Numbered from the stretch's first letter, positions 1 to 7,406 are shown. The stretch: 18,640 nucleotides of DNA from JAYUHK01 sp043767025 (GCA_043767025.1 JAYUHK010000170.1:1-18640); one strand, 5' to 3'. Translations and numbers: made by a program. The notes: generated by a model not told the origin, from the sequence alone.

Positions 1-2
1 CG

Positions 3-284
3 GCAGCAGAAATCGTTGAAACTATCAAAAATATTCCTTCAAGCACTAAAAATAAAATTATGAGTACCTACGATATGTTAATCGAGAAAGGCGAAAAACA
101 AGGTCTTGAGAAAGGCGAAAAACGCGGCATTGAAAAAGGCATCGAAAAAGGCATTGAAAAAATAAATACAGAGGTAGTCCTCCGCTGTTTCGACAATCAA
201 TACGACTTAAAAACGATCGCTTTAATAGCAGGATTGGAGGAAAAAGAGGTAAAAAAAATCATTAAAACGCACAGAGGAGTGTAA
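3..284 (+). CDS. Rpn-family recombination-promoting nuclease / putative transposase, C-terminal part (5' end outside window)
   Basis: The reading frame is open from base 3, before the ATG at 60, so this is the tail of a longer gene cut by the window edge. The visible 93 residues include a run of short EKG-type repeats (EKGEKQGLEKGEKRGIEKG and onward, about residues 28-54 of the visible part), then a short tail with a helix-turn-helix-like pattern (TIALIAGLEEKEVKKII). Tails of GIEKG-type repeats are typical of the Rpn/YhgA-like PD-(D/E)XK nuclease family, often annotated as putative transposases and common in multiple copies in Bacteroidota. The nuclease core would lie upstream and is not visible, so the assignment rests on the tail alone. 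The repeat units are nearly identical at DNA level (gaaaaaggcat), so their number may vary between strains. Confidence 0.7.
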   Translation, partial: AAEIVETIKNIPSSTKNKIMSTYDMLIEKGEKQGLEKGEKRGIEKGIEKGIEKINTEVVLRCFDNQYDLKTIALIAGLEEKEVKKIIKTHRGV

Positions 285-298
285 AGAATAGAAAGCAA

Positions 299-466
299 TT
301 AGCGAAGAATTTCGAGCGAATTTTGACCAGTATAAACCCATATTTGTCGAATAATTTCATCACGACCATCATAATTTGGTTGTGGATTAGATTTCGTAAG
401 AAACCATTTCAAAACCAAATACGAGTATAAACAAAACTTAATTAGAGTATTTTGCAATTTTTTCAA
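299..466 (-). CDS. Possible small ORF, 55 residues, TTG start
   Basis: On the minus strand an open frame runs from TTG at 466 to TAA at 299. The product begins MKKLQNTLIKFCLYSYLVL and ends VYTGQNSLEILR. It has a hydrophobic stretch near residues 8-23 and an ordinary mixed composition after it, better than expected for a chance AT-rich frame. It is convergent with the Rpn gene and downstream of the CNNM gene. I do not recognise it. It could be a small membrane protein, the end of a decayed gene, or chance. The next possible start is TTG at 457. Confidence 0.25.
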   Translation of the reverse strand: MKKLQNTLIKFCLYSYLVLKWFLTKSNPQPNYDGRDEIIRQIWVYTGQNSLEILR

Positions 467-528
467 TTTTTATTCTTTGATAATGACTTTTTATTGCCTC
501 AAAAAAAATAGTACGGTACAGTAGTTGT

Positions 529-551
529 AAATAATTGGTTAGCAATTATTT
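529..551 (-). terminator. Weak hairpin downstream of the CNNM gene
   Basis: Nine-base perfect arms AAATAATTG and CAATTATTT surround a 5-nt loop, about 40 nt past the CNNM stop codon. On the minus strand an uninterrupted T8 run lies about 20 nt further on, too far for a classic intrinsic terminator. The stem is almost all A/T. Confidence 0.3.
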
Positions 552-590
552 ATCTGACTAAAAATGAAAAACTGTTTAAGTTGCCTTATT

Positions 591-1895
591 TCAACTGTCT
601 TCGTCCAAAAACTTTACTATAATTTTGTCTATTCTGTTTCCGTCCATATCTGCGACTTCAAAGTCAATTTTTTCCCATACAAAATGTTCGCCTGCTTTGG
701 GGACGTGTTTGAGGCTGTACATCAAAAATCCGGCGGCAGTGGTGTAGTAATTTTCGTCCTCGTCCATCAGTTCGCTGACTTCCAGAAAGTCGCGAAGCTC
801 ATTTTTATTCAACATTCCGTCGATAAAATAAGAGCCGTCGTCGCGTTTGATGATTTGAGGATTGGTGTTTTCGTCAGAGCCGGGCGAAAGCAGCGCAATG
901 TCTTGCAAAATATCATTCATCGTGATGATGCCCTGCGTGGTACCAAATTCGTCGATAACGACGGCAAAATGAAAGTTTTTTTCTTTGAACAGCTCCAAAA
1001 GTTTGAACGGACGCATGGTTTCGGGGACATAAATCGGCTCGCGGACGATTTTGCGCAGGTCGGTGTGGTCGTTTTTGTCGTCGTCGTAGTTGGTCATCAA
1101 GTCGCGGACGTGCAGCACTCCGACGACGGTGTCCATCTCTTCGTTGCAGACCAAAAAATTTCCAAAAGGATTTTCTTTGATGAGTTTCAGATTATCTTCC
1201 CAAGCGTCAGAAACGTCCAACCAAACAAGGTCTATCCGAGAAGTCATAATCTGATTGACGGTGTGGTCGGACATTCGGAACACTTGCTCCACCATTTTTT
1301 GCTCCGTCACGTCTATCACGCCGCCCGCCGCGCTTTCCTCGATGATGGCTTTTATTTCTTCTTCCGACACGATGGAGTCCAATATTTTATTCATTCCCAA
1401 AAGCCTCAAAATCAAGTCCGTAGAGTTGCTCAAAAGCCAAACAAACGGACCCGCAACTTTCGACGTGCCTTTCATCAGGGGTGCCAGCGCGGAGGCGATG
1501 GTTTCGGGACGCTGCAAGCCGATGCGTTTCGGAACTAACTCGCCGAAAACCAACGTAAGATAAGTGGTAACTAACGTGACCATGCCCAAGCTCAACGCGC
1601 CACTGTACTCGGCGAGCATCGGGATTTTTTGGAAAAACGGCTCTACCTTTCCGGCGACCGTCGTACCGCCATAAACGCCCGTAAAAACGCCGATGAACGT
1701 AATACCTACCTGCACCGTCGAAAGAAAACGGTTGGGTTCGTCTGCCAGTTCGAGCGCGACTTGCGCGCCTTTGCTACCGCTCTGAACTTTTCGTTTGAGG
1801 CGAATTTTTCGGGACGATAGTATGGAAATCTCTGACATCGAAAAGATGCCATTCAAGATGATTAAAAAAACAATAATCAGTAATTCGGTACTCAA
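591..1895 (-). CDS. CNNM/CBS-domain membrane protein (HlyC/CorC family)
   Basis: Predicted inner-membrane protein of the HlyC/CorC (CNNM) family, linked in other bacteria to Mg2+ or other divalent cation transport; substrate unknown here. The frame is open to a TTG at 1958 (455 residues), but I prefer TTG at 1895, which gives MSTELLIIVFLIILNGIFSM, the usual start of the family directly on the first membrane helix (434 residues). In the 455-residue numbering: a DUF21/CNNM membrane domain at about 25-195 with the conserved stretch LVFGELVPKRIGLQRPE (137-152), a CBS pair at about 235-355 (NFLVCNEEMDTVVGVLHVRDL, then FAVVIDEFGTTQGIITMNDIL), and a C-terminal CorC_HlyC domain at about 368-451 (YFIDGMLNKNEL). 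Length and domain order are normal. It stands alone, with long AT-rich spacers on both sides. The name hemolysin used for this family is historical. Family assignment is secure; the start is inferred. Confidence 0.92.
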   Translation of the reverse strand: MSTELLIIVFLIILNGIFSMSEISILSSRKIRLKRKVQSGSKGAQVALELADEPNRFLSTVQVGITFIGVFTGVYGGTTVAGKVEPFFQKIPMLAEYSGALSLGMVTLVTTYLTLVFGELVPKRIGLQRPETIASALAPLMKGTSKVAGPFVWLLSNSTDLILRLLGMNKILDSIVSEEEIKAIIEESAAGGVIDVTEQKMVEQVFRMSDHTVNQIMTSRIDLVWLDVSDAWEDNLKLIKENPFGNFLVCNEEMDTVVGVLHVRDLMTNYDDDKNDHTDLRKIVREPIYVPETMRPFKLLELFKEKNFHFAVVIDEFGTTQGIITMNDILQDIALLSPGSDENTNPQIIKRDDGSYFIDGMLNKNELRDFLEVSELMDEDENYYTTAAGFLMYSLKHVPKAGEHFVWEKIDFEVADMDGNRIDKIIVKFLDEDS

Positions 1896-2295
1896 AATAG
1901 AGAAGCTGGTGAAGAAATAAAACACAAAACTATATAAAAAATAGGACGCTCGCAACAATATTTTTGGGATAGATTGTATTATTATCAGAAAATGTAAATT
2001 GGAGTGACAATTTAGAGCAACTTTTTATACGTCAAAAAATTTATTTTGTTAATAAAAACATAAATTTTGTCCAAAATAGGGTCAAAATATATTTTTTTTT
2101 TGATTATATCTGACCAATGATATTTTTTCTCAAATTATAAATTATTAAAAAAACGTATTTATAAAATAATCAAAATAAGTAACTTAACGTGTTTTATATC
2201 GCTTTTAAGTATATTTTAAAAATGTATTTTTAATTTTTTGGAATAAAAAACATTATATTTTTAAATTGTGACATTCAATAATAATGCTAATAAAT
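1896..2295. other. AT-rich spacer with no recognisable gene
   Basis: About 400 bases of very AT-rich DNA between the start of the CNNM gene and the promoter candidate at 2296. It contains A and T runs and no open frame with protein-like composition. The part next to 1895 should hold the CNNM promoter, but I find no exact TAnnTTTG box on the minus strand there. The part before 2296 may act as an AT-rich upstream promoter element. Confidence 0.6.
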
Positions 2296-2327
2296 GTTGC
2301 AACATCTATTATTTGGTCTTAAATTTG
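2296..2327 (+). promoter_or_regulatory. Bacteroidota-type promoter candidate (TTG-N20-TAAATTTG)
   Basis: TTG at 2297-2299 and TAAATTTG at 2320-2327 are separated by 20 bases. This fits the known Bacteroidota housekeeping consensus (-33 TTTG/TTG, -7 TAnnTTTG). Transcription would begin near 2333-2336, just before the first hairpin at 2341 and about 320 bases upstream of the T9SS-cargo start codon. Confidence 0.6.
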
Positions 2328-2333
2328 CACCAT

Positions 2334-2600
2334 TATTTATGTATTCTTTCGAGAGTACGACTAATTCCTCCTCCTACGTCTTTTGAGTCGCTTTGATTGC
2401 GGCTCGTGCTTCTGCGGTGAGTGTCGCAGAATCATAGTTCTTTTAGGCTAATACACTTCTATACATCTATTGTTGTCAAATATTTTTGCAGAGTTACTCT
2501 TCAAAGACTGACCGCTTGGATTTTTTCTAAAACACAAAAATACTATTTTTTACCATTTGATGCCTGCGCAACAAGTGGTAGAGTCGCTATATTCTGTAAA
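2334..2600 (+). ncRNA. Candidate structured RNA: long 5' leader of the T9SS-cargo gene or independent small RNA
   Basis: Four hairpins follow the promoter. H1 2341-2358 has 7-bp arms GTATTCT/AGAGTAC (one G-T pair) around a TTCG tetraloop. H2 2385-2405 has GAGTCGC/GCGGCTC around 7 nt. H3 2410-2431 has perfect arms TTCTGCG/CGCAGAA around 8 nt. H4 2551-2580 has TACCATTTG/CAAGTGGTA (one G-T pair), an A-A internal mismatch, then TGC/GCA around CTGC. Between H1 and H2 lies an unpaired pyrimidine tract with TCCTCCTCC (2366-2374), complementary to Shine-Dalgarno-like purine tracts. GC content is locally higher than in the flanking spacer. I match it to no known family (it lacks SRP, tmRNA and RNase P hallmarks). 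The 3' end is uncertain; no strong terminator precedes the CDS at 2658, which favours a leader. Confidence 0.4.
2339..2386 (+). CDS. Possible 15-codon leader peptide
   Basis: ATG at 2339 lies a few bases after the predicted transcription start and opens a frame coding MYSFESTTNSSSYVF, ended by TGA at 2384-2386, one base into H2. Three consecutive TCC serine codons create the C-rich tract. The position next to a promoter and followed by alternative hairpins is that expected of an attenuation-type leader peptide. However, the T9SS gene downstream has no obvious link to serine or aromatic amino acids. It may be coincidental, and the ATG would be nearly at the 5' end of the RNA. Confidence 0.25.
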   Translation: MYSFESTTNSSSYVF

Positions 2601-2657
2601 TAACAATCTTTTTAATACAATTCTTTTAACTACAACAAGAAAAAACATTAATTACTT

Positions 2658-4445
2658 ATGAAACGTAAATTTTTTCAATTATTACAACTCGGCTGCGCTA
2701 TTTTGCTTTTCGCCACGCCACTCTCCGCACAATCCGTCTATGTTAGCATAGCAGATTACGAATTAGCTCCATCAAGCGGGATATTTTCGCTCAACGTACT
2801 GACTGGAACGCTGACTCCCGTAAAAATTGGCATCAGTGGCTACAATGTTGCTCTCGGCATCAGCCCCGACGGCAGTAAGTTCTACTTTTCCGAAGCACCA
2901 CAAGACCCTACGGGTACGCCGGGCAATATTAGAACTATCAGCAATCCGCCGACTGTAAACGAAATACCGCAAACAACAAATATGACCATCATCGGTCCGC
3001 GTATGTGCATCAGTCAAGACGGCAACTACCTTTACAGCGTTCACACGGTCACGCCTACGGTAGCAGGCAGTGGGTTTTTGCGTCGCTCCAGCATCGCCAC
3101 AGGTCAGTCGGTCAATGCACAACTAAAAGATGCAAGCGGAAATAATGTTACTATTGACCCCAACGGTGACGTAGTTATGGCAGGCGACGGTCTATTGTAT
3201 TTTACAGATGGATTGGGTCGCTTTTTCAAAGTAAATCCGAATACCGCAATTTGGGATACTAACAATCCGGGCTACGGAGGAAGCGCAGCTACTGTGCAGC
3301 TTGGCGTAATGCCAACACCGCCAGGTGCCTTTTCTGCTTCCGATGTTTATTACAGTCTTGCAATGGCTTCCGACGGGAATCTATACGCTTTGGGAAGACA
3401 GAAAATATATAAATTCGACCTTTCTACCAATCCACTCCAAACAGTTGGTCCCGGCATCAGCATCAAGTATGCTGCCGCAGGCTTGGTCGCTGGCTCGGTA
3501 GCGGTTGATGCTACAAGCAATTATTTTTTGAAACTTTTCAATACCGTCAGCGGTCATGTGTATTATGACTACAACAAAAATGGAATACTTAACACTGGCG
3601 ACAACGGAATCGGCATCACACTTTATGCAAAGTTGGTCAATGCGCTCACAGGACAAGTCTATGCCGTAGCGACGGTGGACCCAATCACAGGCTTCTATCA
3701 GTTCCCTTCGGGTGTGCCGAATGGTAACTTTACGATGACTTTTAGCACCAACAATACCACAAGCCCGCTCACCGTCTTGCCAGCATCTTGGGAAAATACT
3801 ACCATCACTACCCTACCCGTCACGATGGCGAATGCAGACGTGATAAATGTAGATTTTGGTTTAGCACCACTCGGTCCGCTGCCTATCGAATTGGTAAGTT
3901 TTGAGGTAGTCAAAAAAGGCGAACAGCAAGTTGAAGTAAAATGGGTAACTGCAAGCGAAAGAAACAACAGCTACTTCGTAGTAGAACGCAGCAACGACGG
4001 ACGTGACTTCAAAGCCATCGGGCTTCCAGTAGCCGGCAGAGGCAACAGCAACACGACGACTGTTTACAACCTGATAGACGAAAAACCATTCGTAGGTTAC
4101 AATTATTATCGAATGAGGCAGGTGGATTTCGACGGAAAATATTCTGAAAGCCGAATCGTACCTATATTTTTCTCCAAAAATGCAGGACAGATTTTCGTGT
4201 TCCCAAATCCCGTAAGCACCGACGTAAAAATTGCACTGAAAGGAATTGGAAAAGGAGATTTCCAATTTGATGTCCTAAACCTAAACGGACAAACTATTTA
4301 CTCCGAAAGAGCGACAATAGAAGACGAAAATTTTCAGACTTTTATCGAAAATCGCTTCACCAACGGCGTTTATTTTCTCCGCAGCATTAATTTATCATCT
4401 GGCGACACTTTTGTAGAAAAATTCGTCGTCGAAGATTTAAGATAG
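2658..4445 (+). CDS. Secreted protein with T9SS type A C-terminal sorting domain (595 residues)
   Basis: Likely exported by Sec and then moved to the surface or medium by the type IX secretion system. Residues 1-24 form a signal peptide (MKRKFFQ, hydrophobic LGCAILLFATP, cleavage after LSA). Residues about 27-290 carry repeated beta-strand units (FSLNVLTGTLTPV, GISPDGSKFYFSE, ISQDGNYLYSV, MASDGNLYALG) that suggest a beta-propeller. Residues about 297-402 resemble an SdrD B-like/prealbumin-like module with an EF-hand-like loop DYNKNGILNTGDNG (304-317). Residues about 409-505 form the Ig/Fn3-like module common just before sorting domains (LPIELVSFEV, VVERSNDGRDF, YNYYRMRQVDFDG). Residues about 513-595 are the type A sorting domain (VFPNPVSTDV, FDVLNLNGQTIYS, NGVYFLR, EKFVVEDLR). 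No catalytic motif is visible, so the function of the passenger is unknown; adhesion or binding is a guess. The ATG follows an A-rich leader without a Shine-Dalgarno site, normal for this phylum. Confidence 0.92.
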   Translation: MKRKFFQLLQLGCAILLFATPLSAQSVYVSIADYELAPSSGIFSLNVLTGTLTPVKIGISGYNVALGISPDGSKFYFSEAPQDPTGTPGNIRTISNPPTVNEIPQTTNMTIIGPRMCISQDGNYLYSVHTVTPTVAGSGFLRRSSIATGQSVNAQLKDASGNNVTIDPNGDVVMAGDGLLYFTDGLGRFFKVNPNTAIWDTNNPGYGGSAATVQLGVMPTPPGAFSASDVYYSLAMASDGNLYALGRQKIYKFDLSTNPLQTVGPGISIKYAAAGLVAGSVAVDATSNYFLKLFNTVSGHVYYDYNKNGILNTGDNGIGITLYAKLVNALTGQVYAVATVDPITGFYQFPSGVPNGNFTMTFSTNNTTSPLTVLPASWENTTITTLPVTMANADVINVDFGLAPLGPLPIELVSFEVVKKGEQQVEVKWVTASERNNSYFVVERSNDGRDFKAIGLPVAGRGNSNTTTVYNLIDEKPFVGYNYYRMRQVDFDGKYSESRIVPIFFSKNAGQIFVFPNPVSTDVKIALKGIGKGDFQFDVLNLNGQTIYSERATIEDENFQTFIENRFTNGVYFLRSINLSSGDTFVEKFVVEDLR

Positions 4446-4477
4446 TTATTAGATTGTATGTTGTTTTGTTATTAATT

Positions 4478-4526
4478 GATGCGAGCCGCTACGGAATAAT
4501 TCCCGATAGCGGCTCGCATCTTTTTT
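4478..4526 (+). terminator. Strong intrinsic terminator after the T9SS-cargo gene
   Basis: Perfect 14-bp arms GATGCGAGCCGCTA and TAGCGGCTCGCATC with a 15-nt loop, followed by six T at 4521-4526. It lies 33 bases after the stop codon of the upstream gene and ends 4 bases before the nadB stop codon on the other strand, so it may serve both convergent genes; the T tract favours the plus strand. Confidence 0.9.
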
Positions 4527-4529
4527 AGG

Positions 4530-6134
4530 TCAGAGCAATGATAAGTCCACAAACGGCAGCTCGTTGGGGTAGTCGGTAGTAAAGTGCAGTCCGCGACTTT
4601 CCTTGCGCATCGAAGCCGAGCGCGTAATCAGGTAGCCCATCGTTATCAAATTGCGCAGCTCACAGAGTTGGGGCGAAAGCGTGGTGGTGTTGTAGAGGTC
4701 TTCGGTTTCTTGGTACAGCAAAAACAAGCGGTCGGAGGCTCTTTTTAGGCGCACATTGGAGCGCACGATGCCGACGTAGCTGCTCATTACCTCTTTCAGT
4801 TCTTTCAGGCTTTGGGTTATCAACACCATTTCTTTCGGGTCGGTCGTGCCGGTTGCGTCCCAGTCGGGAATACCGTCAATGTGCTTTACAGCGTCTATTT
4901 TTTCTAAAATATCTCCGTGAATGCGGTGCGCAAAAACCATCGCTTCGAGCAGCGAATTAGATGCCAAGCGGTTGGCTCCGTGCAGCCCCGTGCAAGTACA
5001 TTCGCCGCAGGCGTACAAGCCGTTGATGCTGGATTTTCCTATCGCATCGGTCTGAATACCGCCGCACATATAGTGGCAAGCTGGCACCACAGGAATCATG
5101 TCTTTCATAGGGTCTATCCCGATGCTGACACATTTTTCGTAGATGGTCGGAAAATGTGTCAAAAAAGACTCTTTTTCGAGATGGCGGCAGTCCAAACACA
5201 CGAAGTCGTCGCCCCGAGTTTTCATTTCGTTGTCAATCGCCCGCGCCACGATGTCGCGCGGCGCAAGTGATTTTCGCGCATCGTATTTTTGCATAAACTC
5301 CTGTCCGTCGCGAGTTTTTAAGATGCCACCAAAACCTCTGACGGCTTCGGATACCAAAAAGTCGGGATTTTCGCCTGCGGGATTGTAGAGCGCGGTTGGG
5401 TGAAATTGTACAAATTCCATATTTTCCACTCTGCCTTTTGCCCGATAGACCATCGCTATCCCGTCGCCCGAAGCGATGACAGGATTGGTAGTGTTGCGAT
5501 ATACTTGCCCCGCACCACCGGTCGCCACGACAGTTACTCGGGCGAGCAATGAGTCAATCGCACCTGTTTTTTTATCAAAAGCATACGTTCCGTAACACTC
5601 GATGTTGGGCGTGACTCGTGTGATGTTGTAGCCCAAGTGGTGTTGAGTAATCAAATCTACCGCAAAATAATGTTCCAGCACCGTGATATTGTCGTATCGA
5701 GCGGCTTCTTCCATCAGCGTCCGTTGCATTTCCCAACCCGTCAGGTCTTTGTAGTGCAGTATTCGATGCTCCGAGTGTCCGCCTTCGCGGGCGAGGTCGT
5801 AGGCGTGGCTTTTGTCTTTATCAAACCGTGCGCCCCACTCGATGATCTCTTGGACTCTGGCGGGACCTTCTTTTACCACGATTTCGACGATTTCTTTCTT
5901 ACAAAGTCCGTCGCCTGCGTCCAGCGTGTCGGCGACGTGTTTTTGGTAAGAATCTTTCTCAAAATCCCAAACCGCCGCTACCCCACCCTGCGCGTACCGA
6001 GTGTTGCTTTCGCCCTCCACAGTCTTGGTAAGCACCAAAATCTTCAAGTCGGGACGCTGCTGCGCTGTTTTTATTGCCAAAGTCAGTCCAGCAATTCCCG
6101 AACCCAATATCAAAACATCTGTTTTTTTTGTCAT
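4530..6134 (-). CDS. nadB: L-aspartate oxidase (534 residues)
   Basis: FAD enzyme that oxidises L-aspartate to iminoaspartate, which NadA then condenses with dihydroxyacetone phosphate to quinolinate for de novo NAD synthesis; cytoplasmic. The Rossmann motif GSGIAG is at 11-16, with SNTRYAQGGVAA at 43-54. The active-site set corresponding to E. coli NadB is intact: REGGHSEHRILH (117-127), H245 in FHPTAL, R293 in APRDIVARA, H354 in CHYMCGGI, and R389 in HGANRLASNSLLEA. These, with length near 530, separate it from fumarate reductase/succinate dehydrogenase flavoproteins. The C-terminal helical domain is present. The ATG lies 17 bases after the gmhA stop codon, so the two genes very likely share a transcript. 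nadA and nadC are not next to it in this window. Tyrosine/cysteine detail gives no sign of damage. Confidence 0.96.
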   Translation of the reverse strand: MTKKTDVLILGSGIAGLTLAIKTAQQRPDLKILVLTKTVEGESNTRYAQGGVAAVWDFEKDSYQKHVADTLDAGDGLCKKEIVEIVVKEGPARVQEIIEWGARFDKDKSHAYDLAREGGHSEHRILHYKDLTGWEMQRTLMEEAARYDNITVLEHYFAVDLITQHHLGYNITRVTPNIECYGTYAFDKKTGAIDSLLARVTVVATGGAGQVYRNTTNPVIASGDGIAMVYRAKGRVENMEFVQFHPTALYNPAGENPDFLVSEAVRGFGGILKTRDGQEFMQKYDARKSLAPRDIVARAIDNEMKTRGDDFVCLDCRHLEKESFLTHFPTIYEKCVSIGIDPMKDMIPVVPACHYMCGGIQTDAIGKSSINGLYACGECTCTGLHGANRLASNSLLEAMVFAHRIHGDILEKIDAVKHIDGIPDWDATGTTDPKEMVLITQSLKELKEVMSSYVGIVRSNVRLKRASDRLFLLYQETEDLYNTTTLSPQLCELRNLITMGYLITRSASMRKESRGLHFTTDYPNELPFVDLSLL

Positions 6135-6151
6135 AATTTTTTCTTTATTCG

Positions 6152-6727
6152 CTACTTCCCAAAAAGCGCGCTTTCAATCATCTGGCACAAAATATGCCCC
6201 ACCAAAATATGCGACTCCTGAATGCGCGGAGTGTCGGAAGATGGAATGTTAATCAAAAAATCACAATAATTGTTCATTTTTCCGCCTGCTGCACCTGTCA
6301 GCCCGACCGTTTTTAGTCCTATTTCGTGTGCTTTTTGCAGTGCGCGCAGCACATTTGGGGAGTTGCCAGAAGTAGAAATACCGACCAACATATCGCCCTT
6401 GCGCCCTGCTGCTTCCACCATTCGGGCATAAACTTCGTCGAAAGAATAATCGTTGGCTACTGCTGTCAGATAGGACGAATTGACGTGCAGAGCTTCCGCA
6501 TAGAGCGGTTTTCTGTCCAAGTAAAATCTTCCCGAAAGCTCGGCGGCGATGTGCTGGGCATCGCCTGCACTTCCGCCGTTGCCACAAAATAAAATTTTGC
6601 CATCAGCCCGAAATACTTGCGTGGCGGCTTCGGCAACGTCTTGAATGGTTTTTAGTAATATTTCATCGGACAGTAAAAGTTGTTTTACTCTGATGCTTTC
6701 GGCGATACTCTGGCGAATGATTTGCAT
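6152..6727 (-). CDS. gmhA: Sedoheptulose 7-phosphate isomerase (SIS domain, 191 residues)
   Basis: Cytoplasmic enzyme converting D-sedoheptulose 7-phosphate to D-glycero-D-manno-heptose 7-phosphate, first step of the heptose route for lipopolysaccharide core or surface glycans. A single SIS domain covers most of the protein, with FCGNGGSAGDAQH (47-59) and the phosphate-binding ISTSGNSPNVLRAL (117-130). Residues matching the zinc ligands of E. coli GmhA are all present: H59, E63, Q170 and H178 (E. coli H61, E65, Q172, H180). Length is typical. The alternative, DiaA (a DnaA-binding SIS paralogue), is less likely because the full metal set is kept. First gene of a probable two-gene unit with nadB; no metabolic link between them is evident. 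The ATG start is the only good one; on the minus strand upstream are TACCTTTA and TACTTTTA, one base off the -7 consensus, as possible promoter boxes. Confidence 0.9.
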   Translation of the reverse strand: MQIIRQSIAESIRVKQLLLSDEILLKTIQDVAEAATQVFRADGKILFCGNGGSAGDAQHIAAELSGRFYLDRKPLYAEALHVNSSYLTAVANDYSFDEVYARMVEAAGRKGDMLVGISTSGNSPNVLRALQKAHEIGLKTVGLTGAAGGKMNNYCDFLINIPSSDTPRIQESHILVGHILCQMIESALFGK

Positions 6728-6837
6728 AAAAAGACGGATTGAGGCTCAATTTTTTTTTTTAATAAAAATGCTATCTGCTGCGTAAAAGTAAAGGTAAAGT
6801 TCTAAATGAGGCGGAAAAGGGTGGTTTTTTTATAAAT

Positions 6838-6945
6838 AAGTAGTTATAAGTTTTTAGTTTTTAATTTTGAGTCGTCATAAACTATTGAAAATCAACGAAT
6901 TATATCGAATACTAAATGTCATCTATTTTAAGTGTAAAAACTTAA
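6838..6945 (+). repeat. Dispersed intergenic repeat R1, copy A
   Basis: About 105 bases closely matching 12350-12454 in the same orientation: both open with AAGTAGTTATAAGTTTTTAG, share GAGTCGTCATAAACTATTGA, and continue with a similar AT-rich tail to ACTTA. By eye about 88% identical with small indels. It lies between the terminator of the tRNA genes and the upstream side of gmhA. No coding potential. The origin is unknown; fragments of the type TTTTGAGTTTTGAGT occur as simple repeats in Bacteroidota spacers. Confidence 0.8.
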
Positions 6946-6948
6946 ATA

Positions 6949-6988
6949 AAAAAAAGTCATACCCAACTCGTTGGACGTGACTTTTTTT
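6949..6988 (-). terminator. Terminator of the tRNA transcription unit
   Basis: Outer arms AAAAAAAGTCA (6949-6959) and TGACTTTTTTT (6978-6988), 11 bp, with an inner CCAA/TTGG stem and CTCG loop. It begins 13 bases after the tRNA-Ser 3' end on the minus strand and finishes in a T run, as expected of an intrinsic terminator. The A/T arms make it potentially bidirectional. Confidence 0.85.
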
Positions 6989-7000
6989 GAAACTGAAATG

Positions 7001-7088
7001 CGGAGAGTGAGAGATTCGAACTCTCGGTACCCTTTTGAAGTACACACACTTTCCAGGCGTGCTCCTTAAACCACTCGGACAACTCTCC
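7001..7088 (-). tRNA. tRNA-Ser (anticodon GGA)
   Basis: Read on the minus strand: acceptor GGAGAGT pairs with ACTCTCC, discriminator G, D-arm region CCGAGTGGTTTAAGG, anticodon loop CTGGAAA with anticodon GGA (reads UCC/UCU), a long variable arm typical of class II tRNA-Ser, and T-arm GAGAGTTCGAATCTCTC. Length 88 without CCA; the CCA end is not encoded (CAT follows). Confidence 0.95.
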
Positions 7089-7153
7089 ATCGAACTCAAA
7101 GACAAACAAAAAACACTCACAAGCCAGAAACTTACGAGTGTTTTGTAAGACGT

Positions 7154-7231
7154 TGGTGGTCCCACTAGGACTTGAACCTAGGACCCCCTGATTATGAGTC
7201 AGGTGCTACTAACCAACTGAGCTATAGGACC
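7154..7231 (-). tRNA. tRNA with anticodon CAT (elongator Met, or Ile2)
   Basis: Read on the minus strand: acceptor GGTCCTA pairs with TGGGACC (one G-T pair), D-arm AGCTCAGTTGGTTAGTAGC, anticodon stem CCTGA/TCAGG with loop CTCATAA (anticodon CAT), T-arm CTAGGTTCAAGTCCTAG, discriminator A. CCA is encoded, giving 78 bases. It is not initiator-like, because the first pair is G-C and the anticodon stem lacks three G-C pairs. Met elongator or TilS-modified Ile2 cannot be decided by eye. It lies 65 bases upstream of tRNA-Ser in the same unit. Confidence 0.93.
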
Positions 7232-7271
7232 ATACCTGCCGCAAAGGGCAGATTTTTCGCGGAAGCGAGTG

Positions 7272-7304
7272 CAAAGATATATTTTTTTTATGTAGATTTG
7301 CAAA
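7272..7304 (-). promoter_or_regulatory. Promoter of the tRNA unit (TTTG-N21-TATCTTTG)
   Basis: On the minus strand TTTG (7304-7301) and TATCTTTG (7279-7272) are 21 bases apart, an exact match to the Bacteroidota -33/-7 pattern. The -7 box lies 40 bases before the first tRNA base, leaving a short leader with a small CTGCC/GGCAG hairpin. Confidence 0.75.
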
Positions 7305-7406
7305 TGTAAATGCTTTTTTATTTTTTAGAAGGGAATAAAAGATAAAGTACCATAATTTTTCTTCCTTCTTTAAACACATTCCTATTTCCAAAATCATAAA
7401 ACTGTC

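Noticed and set aside
105..165. Tandem repeat in the Rpn gene, considered as a CRISPR-like or regulatory array
   Set aside because: The units are short, in frame, without spacers, and encode the EKG-type tail typical of this family.
564..1538. Long plus-strand ORF opposite the CNNM gene
   Set aside because: It is antisense to a well-supported CNNM/CBS protein, and its translation is rich in F, V, H and R as expected of a shadow frame.
2421..2603. 60-residue plus-strand ORF within the structured region
   Set aside because: It starts at a GTG inside the loop and second arm of hairpin H3, has no recognisable domain, and overlaps conserved-looking stems; RNA structure explains the region better.
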